DNA of 6,587 nucleotides, taken from the NCBI GenBank assembly GCA_902796045.1, contig CADBNQ010000018.1:1-6587 (forward strand), read 5' to 3'. The DNA is from an uncultured Lachnospiraceae bacterium (GTDB lineage Bacteria > Bacillota > Clostridia > Lachnospirales > Lachnospiraceae). Both the position numbers and the translations under genes were made by a program. This document shows positions 1 to 5,372 of this stretch, piece by piece (within the stretch, counting starts at the first letter, position 1; every line of letters starts with the position of its first letter). The notes under the pieces were generated by a model. That model was not told where the DNA came from. It did no database searches and saw only the letters and a list, made by a program, of their open reading frames with translations.

Positions 1-461
1 AGGTCGGGTTCCTGACACTGGACATTGCTCTTTTCCATGAGGGCGATGTAGTGGTCGTAGAAACGCTGGGATTCCTCAGGGACCTGCTGGGAGAGAGCGC
101 TGCGGAATACGCCCCAGGACAGGTTCTTGGATATGAAGGCCAGAAGGGCGGGCTCCTGCTGAAGACGGCCGATGATGTAGTCCATGATGAAGATGATCTG
201 GGCTTCAAAATCTGTGAGGGAGGCTTCCAGCAGGGCCTGATGGGCGTCGCCGAAGAGCTCGGCTGCCTTGTGGGCTGTCAGCTTGTTGCGCAGGTCGTAC
301 TTGTCTTTAAAATACAGGTAGAAGGTGCCTTTGGCCAGACCGGATCTCTTCGCGATATCAGAGATGGTGGTCTTGGCAAAACCTTTGTTGGTGAAAAGGT
401 CAAAGGCTGCCTGCAGGAGACTGGCCTGTTTTAATTGTTTGTTTACTTCTACTTTACTCAT
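1..461 (-). CDS. TetR/AcrR-family transcriptional repressor, C-terminus cut by window edge
   Basis: Reading leftward from the ATG at 461-459, 153 codons stay open to the window edge. The protein begins MSKVEVNKQLKQASLLQAAF and carries a textbook TetR N-terminal DNA-binding domain: helix 1 near residues 9-23 (LLQAAFDLFTNKGF), then the helix-turn-helix at about 31-51 (TTISDIAKRSGLAKGTFYLYF) followed by KDKYDL. Residues after about 60 form the start of the helical ligand-binding and dimerisation domain, which is poorly conserved and gives no ligand clue. Family members are usually about 190-200 residues, so some 40-50 are missing at the left. An AAGGA motif lies 6 nt upstream of the ATG. It is divergent from the MMPL exporter, and a perfect palindrome lies in the shared promoter region, so it probably represses both itself and the exporter and is released by an exporter substrate. 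Family is certain; target and ligand are inferred. Confidence 0.95.
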   Translation of the reverse strand, partial: MSKVEVNKQLKQASLLQAAFDLFTNKGFAKTTISDIAKRSGLAKGTFYLYFKDKYDLRNKLTAHKAAELFGDAHQALLEASLTDFEAQIIFIMDYIIGRLQQEPALLAFISKNLSWGVFRSALSQQVPEESQRFYDHYIALMEKSNVQCQEPD

Positions 462-531
462 CTGTTTTCCTTTTCAGAATCATCAAAGTGCATCCGATTG
501 GACTGCATCAAGTTATATCCACAGTTGAAGT

Positions 532-562
532 CATGAAAATCCCATATCTGAGCATGAAAATC
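532..562. repeat. Direct repeat of 10 bp, two copies 21 bp apart
   Basis: CATGAAAATC occurs at 532-541 and again at 553-562, same orientation, with start-to-start distance of 21 bp, close to two turns of B-DNA. It lies in the predicted untranslated leader of the tetR-type gene and upstream of the exporter promoter. Such phased repeats can be binding sites for a second regulator, but nothing else supports that here and chance is possible. Confidence 0.45.
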
Positions 563-586
563 TTGATGCTTCCTCATACTTGTATA

Positions 587-615
587 TTGACCAATGGTCA
601 TTTTGTGTGTATTAT
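587..615 (+). promoter_or_regulatory. Predicted sigma-A promoter of the MMPL exporter operon
   Basis: A -35 box TTGACC (587-592) and a -10 box TATTAT (610-615) are separated by 17 bp, each one mismatch from or close to consensus. The predicted start point is near 622, giving a leader of about 46 nt before the GTG at 668. The -35 box is embedded in the palindromic operator, so repressor binding would block polymerase. It is the best rightward promoter I see between the two genes. Confidence 0.72.
588..600. promoter_or_regulatory. Probable operator for the TetR-family repressor
   Basis: TGACCA-A-TGGTCA is a perfect inverted repeat (6-bp arms around one central base). It overlaps the -35 box of the rightward promoter and sits about 5-17 nt downstream of the predicted start of the leftward promoter. 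Short palindromes of this kind in a divergent intergenic region are the usual target of TetR dimers. Binding here would repress both genes. The assignment rests on symmetry and position, not on a known motif for this regulator. Confidence 0.75.
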
Positions 616-639
616 ATCAGGAGGATTACATTATTTCAA
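611..639 (-). promoter_or_regulatory. Predicted extended -10 promoter of the tetR-type gene
   Basis: On the complementary strand a -35 box TTGAAA (639-634) is followed after 17 bp by a perfect -10 box TATAAT (616-611), which is preceded by TGA, an extended -10 element. The start point should be near 604, leaving a leader of about 143 nt before the ATG at 461. The -10 hexamer overlaps that of the rightward promoter (610-615), so polymerase can occupy only one of the two at a time. Confidence 0.75.
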
Positions 640-652
640 GAGTAAGAGAGAC

Positions 653-657
653 AGGAG
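653..657 (+). promoter_or_regulatory. Ribosome binding site deciding the GTG start of the exporter
   Basis: AGGAG lies 10 nt before GTG (668-670), a slightly long but usable spacing. An in-frame TGA at 659-661 rules out any start further upstream, so GTG 668 is the first possible start and gives the expected N-terminus, with a basic stretch then the first membrane helix. Confidence 0.7.
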
Positions 658-667
658 TTGATTTTTC

Positions 668-2737
668 GTGATAAGTGTCGGTAAATGGATTGCCAGGCAC
701 AGGTTTCTGATTCTGCTGGTGGGCTTTGCCCTGCTGGTGCCGGCTGCCCTGGGCATGATTGCGACCAGGGTGAACTATGACCTTTTAAGCTATCTTCCGG
801 ATTCTCTGGAGACAGTCAGGGGACAGAACATCATGGTGGACGAGTTCGGGAGCGGCGGCTTTTCCATGGCCATCATAGAGGGGATGGAACTGAAGGATGT
901 CAAGAAGCTGGAGGATCAGATCAGTGAGGTTCCTCATGTGAAGGATGTCCTCTGGTATGATGATGTGGCTGATATTTCGATGCCGGTGGATATGCTGCCT
1001 GGGAAGATCAGGAAGACCTTTTTCCGGGATGACGCCACCATGATGCTCATCCTTTTTGATGATACCACTTCCTCGGATGCTTCCATGGATGCCCTGGTCA
1101 AGATTCGCCACATGGTGAATAAGCAGTGCTTCTTAAGCGGTATGACCGGCGCGGTCAATGACATCAAGGATATTGCTCTGGAGGAGCTGCCTGTCTATGT
1201 TGTGATCGCTTCGATTCTATCTTTCGTGATCCTGGAGATGGCCACCACCTCCTATGTGGTGCCCATCTTTTTCCTGATCAGTATCGGGGTCAGCATCCTC
1301 TATAACCTGGGTACGAATATCTTTCTGGGAGAGATTTCTTATATTACGAAAGCGCTGACGGCTGTCCTTCAGCTGGCGGTTACCATCGATTATTCTATCT
1401 TCCTCTTGAATAGTTATGAGGAGAATAAACCGCATTTTGAGGACAGGAATGAGGCCATGGGCCATGCTATCGCAGCCACCTTCCGGTCCATTGTCGGAAG
1501 TTCGGTCACTACTGTGGCCGGTTTTGCGGCCCTGTGTTTTATGACATTTGCTCTGGGACGTGACCTGGGGATCGTCATGGCCAAGGGGGTTCTCATCGGT
1601 GTGGTTACCTGTGTAACCATCCTGCCCGCCCTGATCCTGATCTTTGACAAAGTGATCGACAAGACCCAGCATCCCCCGCTGGTAAAGTCGGTGGACCGGC
1701 CGTCTTCCTTTATCATCAGGCATTATAAGGCCTGGATCGTGATATTTCTGCTGCTTCTTGGGCCGGCCCTTTACGGAAACAGTCATTATAAGATTTATTA
1801 TGACATCACCAAAGGACTGCCTGATGATATGCCATCCAATGTGGCCAACAAGAAGCTGAGTGATACATTTGAGATGAGCACCATGCACGTGCTCATGATG
1901 GACAGGAACCTGGAGGACAAGGAAAAGAGAAAGATGCTGAAGGAGATCGAGCAGGTGGACGGGGTGAAAAGGACCATCGCTATCAGCTCCCTGCTGGGTC
2001 CCCTGGTGCCGGATTCCATGATCCCGGACGGCATCCGGTCCATGCTGCGGAGCGACCAGTACGAGCTGGCCTTTGTCAGCTCCCGCTACCACGACGCGAC
2101 TCCCGAGGTCAACCGGCAGATCGGGCAGATCGATGAGATCATTAAGAAATATGACAAGACGGCCATGTGTATCGGCGAGGCTCCTCTGATGAAGGACCTT
2201 CAGGATGTCACTGATATCGACCTGAAGATGGTCAACATCGTCTCCATGGGCGCTATATTTGTGATCATCCTTATGGTATTTAAATCTATTTCCCTGCCGG
2301 TCCTGCTTGTGGCGGTGATTGAGTTCGCCATCGCAGTGAACATGTCCTTTGCCTGCTACATGAATACCGAGCTGGCATTTGTGGCCAGTATCGTCATCGG
2401 GACTATTCAGCTGGGAGCGACGGTGGATTACGCCATCCTCATGACCAGCCGGTATATCACAGAGAGACAAAGCGGCAAAAGTAAGAAGGAGTCTGTGGCC
2501 ATCGCACACAAGACAAGCATGCTGGCTGTCATCACCAGCGGCCTGAGCTTTTTCTCTGCCACCTTTGGTGTGGCAGCCTACACCCGGGCCGACATGATCG
2601 GGTCCATCTGCACCCTGCTGGCCAGAGGGGCCATCATCAGCATGCTGTCTGTACTCTTTATACTGCCCGCCATGTTTATGATATTTGACAGAGTGATCTG
2701 CATGACAACCCTGGGATTTTCCAGGAAGAAGATATAA
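668..2737 (+). CDS. MMPL/RND-superfamily membrane exporter (YdfJ/FarE-like)
   Basis: This is a 689-residue polytopic membrane protein with the duplicated RND architecture. TM1 is at about residues 12-30, then an outward-facing loop to about 170, then TM2-TM6 (about 175-330). The second half repeats this: TM7 about 352-371, a loop to about 520, TM8-TM12 (about 521-676). The proton-relay Asp-Tyr pairs of the MMPL family sit in equivalent helices: D241-Y242 (TIDYSIFL, TM4) and D587-Y588 (TVDYAILM, TM10). Length fits single-subunit MMPL transporters of Firmicutes. Family members move lipids, fatty acids or amphiphilic drugs out of the membrane using the proton gradient; the substrate here cannot be read from sequence. 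The divergent TetR repressor suggests inducible export of a toxic amphiphile, as with FarE in S. aureus. The next gene follows after 30 bp without a visible terminator, so they are probably cotranscribed. It ends in a TAA stop, which matters for the interrupted gene downstream. Confidence 0.93.
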   Translation: MISVGKWIARHRFLILLVGFALLVPAALGMIATRVNYDLLSYLPDSLETVRGQNIMVDEFGSGGFSMAIIEGMELKDVKKLEDQISEVPHVKDVLWYDDVADISMPVDMLPGKIRKTFFRDDATMMLILFDDTTSSDASMDALVKIRHMVNKQCFLSGMTGAVNDIKDIALEELPVYVVIASILSFVILEMATTSYVVPIFFLISIGVSILYNLGTNIFLGEISYITKALTAVLQLAVTIDYSIFLLNSYEENKPHFEDRNEAMGHAIAATFRSIVGSSVTTVAGFAALCFMTFALGRDLGIVMAKGVLIGVVTCVTILPALILIFDKVIDKTQHPPLVKSVDRPSSFIIRHYKAWIVIFLLLLGPALYGNSHYKIYYDITKGLPDDMPSNVANKKLSDTFEMSTMHVLMMDRNLEDKEKRKMLKEIEQVDGVKRTIAISSLLGPLVPDSMIPDGIRSMLRSDQYELAFVSSRYHDATPEVNRQIGQIDEIIKKYDKTAMCIGEAPLMKDLQDVTDIDLKMVNIVSMGAIFVIILMVFKSISLPVLLVAVIEFAIAVNMSFACYMNTELAFVASIVIGTIQLGATVDYAILMTSRYITERQSGKSKKESVAIAHKTSMLAVITSGLSFFSATFGVAAYTRADMIGSICTLLARGAIISMLSVLFILPAMFMIFDRVICMTTLGFSRKKI

Positions 2738-2752
2738 AAATGATTACATTAC

Positions 2753-2759
2753 AGGGAGG
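2753..2759 (+). promoter_or_regulatory. Strong Shine-Dalgarno of the heptad-repeat protein gene
   Basis: AGGGAGG is placed 8 nt before the ATG at 2768. It is close to ideal, fixes the start of the secreted protein and shows that translation normally begins with the signal peptide. Confidence 0.85.
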
Positions 2760-2767
2760 CATCAAGG

Positions 2768-2992
2768 ATGAGAAGAATTAAGGGCACCCGTTTCTTTGCC
2801 AGGCTTATGGCTTTTCTTCTGTGCGGTTCCATGGCAGTGACCAGTGTGCTGCCGGCGGCTGCGAAAAAGAAGAAGGATGATAAGGATAAGGTGGAGACTG
2901 TCTATGTCAATGCCGATGCGGAGGGCCGGCCGGAGAAGGTGACTGTCAGCGAGCAGCTGAAGAGTCATGCGGATGGTGTGCTGGAGGATTAA
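2768..2992 (+). CDS. N-terminal fragment of the interrupted secreted protein (74 aa)
   Basis: This is what is translated if the TAA at 2990-2992 terminates. It has a clear Sec signal peptide: basic N-region (MRRIKGTRFFAR), hydrophobic core (LMAFLLCGSMAVTSVL) and a PAAA cleavage site, with signal peptidase I expected to cut after A32. The mature remainder is only about 42 residues, starting with a Lys/Asp-rich stretch (KKKKDDKDK) and then VETVYVNADAEGRPEKVTV, which looks like the start of a folded domain. C19 is not in a good lipobox (Leu, not Gly/Ala/Ser, precedes it), so a lipoprotein is unlikely. A free peptide of this size is probably non-functional. Confidence 0.6.
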   Translation: MRRIKGTRFFARLMAFLLCGSMAVTSVLPAAAKKKKDDKDKVETVYVNADAEGRPEKVTVSEQLKSHADGVLED

Positions 2993-3070
2993 AGTGAGCT
3001 GAAGAATATCAAGAATGTCAAGGGGGATGAGGAGTTCACCCGGAACGGTGACAATCTGACCTGGACCAGC

Positions 3071-5284
3071 GTGGGTGAGGACATTTTCTATCAGGGTGAG
3101 TCCGACAAGGACCTGCCGGTGTCTGTGAAGGTTTCTTATTTCCTGGATGGAAAGAAGGTATCGCCAAAGAGCCTGGTGGGCAAGAGCGGCAAGGTGAAGA
3201 TCCGTTTTGATTATACCAATAATACCACGCAGAAGGTGAAGGTGGATGACAAAGACGTAACTGTTCAGACGCCATTTACCATGATTTCGGCCATGATCCT
3301 GCCGACGGACCATTTCTCCAATGTGGAAGTGGAAAATGGCAGATCAGTTTCTGATGGTGACCGCAATGTGGTGATCGGCATGGCCATGCCGGGGCTTCGC
3401 AAGAGCCTGAAGCTGGATGATTACGAGAAGCTCAGCGATATTGATATCCCTGACTATGTGGAAGTCACTGCGGATGCCACTGATTTTGAGCTTTCCATGA
3501 CAGCGACCGTGGCCACCACCGGAAGCATCAATGATCTTGATACTGATAAGATCGATGACCTTGATGACATCAAGGAGGATATGGACGAGCTGACCGAGGC
3601 GTCCACCAAGCTGGTGGATGGCAGTGAGAAGCTCTTAGATGGGATGAAGACTCTGGAGACTTCTCTAAAGACTTACACCAGCGGCGTGTCTAAGGTGGAC
3701 AAGGGGGCCAAGCAGCTGAAAGACGGCCTGACCAAGCTGGCTTCCAATAAGAAAGAGTTCGAGAAGGGGGCCGAGGACCTGACGGATGGCCTTGAGACCC
3801 TGAAGAACGGGACCAAAACCCTCAAGCAGGGGGTCAAGGATTACACCAGCGGGGCTTCCAGTCTGGAGCAGGGCCTTTCCAAATCGTCCTCCGGTGTGTC
3901 TGCCCTGAATAAGGGTGCCGGGACTCTTGAGGATAAGCTGAAGGATTATACGGACGGCGTCGGCCAGATCCAGGGCGGCCTGAGTAAGCTCAACGGTGAG
4001 CTGAAGAAGGCTAAGATGCCTTCTAAGGACGATCTTGAACAGGTCAGCCAGGCGGCTTCCGGTCTGCAGAAGGATGCCGGAGATCTGCAGAAACTGATCG
4101 CGGAGATGCAGACGCAGTCCACGAAGCTTTCTAAGCTGAGTACGGACCTGAAGAAGGACAGCCAGGATCTGATTGATGCCACCAATAAGGCTGCCAGCAG
4201 CCAGGCTTCTGACCAGGCTCAGAAGCAGATTGACGAACAGAGGGAGGAAGCAGAGGACAAGGCCTCTTCACTCATCAAGGAGGCAGAGGACAAGGCCAAC
4301 GATAAGATTGATGAGGCTTCAAAGGATGCCTCCTCCAGGACCAAGTCCGCCATCAAGGATGCAGTCAAGGACCTCAAGGACGATGATAATAAAGAAGTCA
4401 TAGAGAAGGTCTTAAACGAGATCGACGGCGTGGATGCCAAAGGGTCTGATGAGAGTATTTCCCTTGATTCTTCTGTCAGCCTGGACAGCAAGAAGGCCAG
4501 CATCGATGTGGATGTCTCCAAAGACTCGGCAGTGAAGAAGGCTTCTGATGATCTGAGCGGGGTAACTCCTCCTAAGACAAATGCGGAAGAGATGAAAGAA
4601 CTCCTTGGAAAAATGGAGCAGGAGCTCAAGGCACTGAAAGCATTCGGTGCTGAGACAGAAAGTCTTTCAAGGAGTATTGACGAGCTGAAGAAGGGTCTCG
4701 ATGACCTGGACCAGGGCGCCACCAAGATCGCCGGAAAAGACCATGAAAACAGTAAGAAGCTGGTCAACGGCGCCAAGGACCTGAAGGAAGGTCTGAGCTC
4801 TCTGAATAAAGGGCTTAATCAGCTGGAAGCAGGCGCTAAGAAGCTGACAGCCAGCAACAAGTCCCTGACAGGAGGAACCGACTCCCTGGATGAGGGCGCG
4901 GGCAAGCTGCTTTCCGGCAGCAAGAAGCTGGAGATCGCTGTCAAGAAGGTGACCAAGGCCGCAGACCTCCTGGCCACCGGTTCTATCAAGCTGAAGGAGG
5001 GAACAGGAAAGCTTGCCTCCGCAGGCGATCAGATCAACTCAGGAGTGGGCAAGCTGGTCAGCGGAACAGGCGAACTGAGCGAAGGCATGAAAGAGTTTGA
5101 CGAAGAAGGTATCCAGAAGCTGGCCGATCTGGCAGGAGATGACCTTGAATCGATCACCAGGCAGCTGAAGGCTGTCAAAGAAGCCGACAAGAAGTACCAG
5201 TCCTACGGCGGCATCAGGGATGGCGCCAAAGGCAGCGTGAAATTCGTCATCGAAACAGCGGCCATCGAAGAAGACGAGGATTAA
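3071..5284 (+). CDS. C-terminal remainder of the interrupted heptad-repeat protein (737 aa if started at GTG 3071)
   Basis: GTG 3071 is the first conventional start codon in frame after the TAA, but no Shine-Dalgarno precedes it and the product would lack a signal peptide, so independent translation is doubtful. The sequence belongs with the fragment upstream. It holds the rest of the N-terminal domain (VSVKVSYFLDGKKVSPKSL, then GKSGKVKIRFDY), both xxxLxxG arrays, the charged coiled-coil centre and a C-terminal segment reading GGIRDGAKGSVKFVIET before the acidic end. There are no hydrophobic segments long enough for a membrane helix. A gene caller would probably report this as a standalone hypothetical protein with a wrong N-terminus. 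Automatic labels such as YhgE/Pip domain protein would rest on the heptads alone. Confidence 0.6.
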   Translation: MGEDIFYQGESDKDLPVSVKVSYFLDGKKVSPKSLVGKSGKVKIRFDYTNNTTQKVKVDDKDVTVQTPFTMISAMILPTDHFSNVEVENGRSVSDGDRNVVIGMAMPGLRKSLKLDDYEKLSDIDIPDYVEVTADATDFELSMTATVATTGSINDLDTDKIDDLDDIKEDMDELTEASTKLVDGSEKLLDGMKTLETSLKTYTSGVSKVDKGAKQLKDGLTKLASNKKEFEKGAEDLTDGLETLKNGTKTLKQGVKDYTSGASSLEQGLSKSSSGVSALNKGAGTLEDKLKDYTDGVGQIQGGLSKLNGELKKAKMPSKDDLEQVSQAASGLQKDAGDLQKLIAEMQTQSTKLSKLSTDLKKDSQDLIDATNKAASSQASDQAQKQIDEQREEAEDKASSLIKEAEDKANDKIDEASKDASSRTKSAIKDAVKDLKDDDNKEVIEKVLNEIDGVDAKGSDESISLDSSVSLDSKKASIDVDVSKDSAVKKASDDLSGVTPPKTNAEEMKELLGKMEQELKALKAFGAETESLSRSIDELKKGLDDLDQGATKIAGKDHENSKKLVNGAKDLKEGLSSLNKGLNQLEAGAKKLTASNKSLTGGTDSLDEGAGKLLSGSKKLEIAVKKVTKAADLLATGSIKLKEGTGKLASAGDQINSGVGKLVSGTGELSEGMKEFDEEGIQKLADLAGDDLESITRQLKAVKEADKKYQSYGGIRDGAKGSVKFVIETAAIEEDED
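3602..4000 (+). repeat. Protein heptad array 1: 19 uninterrupted xxxLxxG units
   Basis: Residues 279-411 of the full frame divide without a gap into 19 heptads, beginning STKLVDG, SEKLLDG and ending VGQIQGG, LSKLNGE. The fourth position is mostly Leu (otherwise Tyr, Val, Ile, Phe, once Ser) and the seventh mostly Gly. This matches the xxxLxxG heptad family known from YhgE/Pip-like proteins. The repeat is at protein level; the DNA units have diverged. Confidence 0.88.
4247..4378 (+). repeat. Four tandem 11-residue (hendecad) repeats
   Basis: Residues 494-537 read EAEDKASSLIK, EAEDKANDKID, EASKDASSRTK, SAIKDAVKDLK. The first two units also share an exact 15-bp DNA repeat, GCAGAGGACAAGGCC, at 4250-4264 and 4283-4297, 33 bp apart. 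An 11-residue period is typical of amphipathic or right-handed coiled coils and differs from the 7-residue period of the flanking arrays, so the centre of the protein has its own helical geometry. Confidence 0.75.
4676..5086 (+). repeat. Protein heptad array 2: 3 + 16 xxxLxxG-type units
   Basis: Residues 637-657 hold three heptads (IDELKKG, LDDLDQG, ATKIAGK). A four-residue insertion (DHEN, 658-661) shifts the phase, and 16 further heptads follow without a gap from SKKLVNG to TGELSEG (662-773). Total span is 137 residues, close to the 133 of array 1. The Gly position is lost in a few units (AKKLTAS, SKKLEIA, VKKVTKA, TGKLASA). Confidence 0.87.
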
Positions 5285-5312
5285 AAAACCAGTCCGGCCT
5301 GGGCCGGACTGG
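5283..5312 (-). terminator. Intrinsic terminator of the Na+/Ca2+ antiporter gene (leftward)
   Basis: Reading leftward, the 11-bp GC-rich stem CCAGTCCGGCC / GGCCGGACTGG (arms at 5312-5302 and 5299-5289; in practice about 10 bp with a 4-nt loop) is followed directly by six T (5288-5283). It lies about 60 nt after the antiporter stop codon. The T-run overlaps the TAA stop of the convergent heptad-protein gene. In the rightward direction no T-run follows the hairpin, so it is not a good terminator for that strand. Confidence 0.85.
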
Positions 5313-5338
5313 AATTCAATTCCGGCCCAGGCCGGACT
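5291..5338. repeat. 18-bp perfect inverted repeat with internally palindromic arms
   Basis: AGTCCGGCCTGGGCCGGA (5291-5308) is the exact reverse complement of 5321-5338, with a 12-nt spacer containing GGAATT. Each arm is itself nearly palindromic, so the segment can fold either as two small hairpins or as one long stem. The left small hairpin serves the leftward terminator. Together they fill most of the intergenic space between the convergent genes. Confidence 0.85.
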
Positions 5339-5372
5339 TGAAGCAGAAGAGTAAAGCTTCTTGCTGAAATTA

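Larger units (their letters stand above)
2768..5284 (+). pseudogene. Secreted LxxG-heptad coiled-coil protein, frame interrupted by in-frame TAA at codon 75
   Basis: A single frame runs from ATG 2768 to TAA 5282-5284 (838 sense positions), broken only by TAA at 2990-2992. Sequence on both sides reads as one protein: ...HADGVLED, stop, SELKNIKNVKGDEEF.... Layout: signal peptide (1-32), non-repetitive domain probably rich in beta strands (about 33-278), heptad array 1 (279-411), hydrophilic coiled coil (412-636), heptad array 2 (637-773), short C-terminal part ending in an acidic tail (EEDED). The xxxLxxG repeats resemble those in the extracellular part of YhgE/Pip proteins, but this protein has no C-terminal membrane domain and no sortase signal. 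Its place right after the MMPL gene suggests an extracellular partner of the pump. The rest of the frame shows no decay, so the stop is either recent, a sequencing error, or suppressed. One base change from a Lys, Gln, Glu or Tyr codon would explain it. Confidence 0.8.

Noticed and set aside
51..528. Rightward open frames (127 and 67 codons) at the left edge
   Set aside because: They lie opposite the clear TetR-family coding sequence and the promoter region; their products resemble no family and lack ribosome binding sites.
619..671. AGGAGG at 619-624 followed by a short ATT-initiated frame ending in TGA that overlaps the exporter GTG
   Set aside because: The predicted transcript starts near 622, so the AGGAGG would not be intact in the mRNA, and ATT starts are very rare. 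The bases are explained by the opposite-strand promoter spacer.
1217..2509. Leftward open frame of 430 codons opposite the exporter gene
   Set aside because: It is a shadow of a real coding sequence: His/Asp/Gly-rich low-complexity product, no ribosome binding site, and the opposite strand shows a clear MMPL protein.
2822..2824. Lipoprotein cysteine (C19) in the signal peptide
   Set aside because: The residue before Cys is Leu, not Gly, Ala or Ser, and a good signal peptidase I site (AAA at 30-32) follows.
2990..2992. Genetic code reassignment or selenocysteine-like recoding at the internal stop
   Set aside because: The codon is TAA, not TGA, and TAA ends the neighbouring exporter gene and this gene itself normally.
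2768..5284. Full-length YhgE/Pip phage-infection-type membrane protein
   Set aside because: Only the heptads resemble YhgE/Pip. There is no C-terminal multi-helix membrane domain, and the protein ends with an acidic soluble tail.
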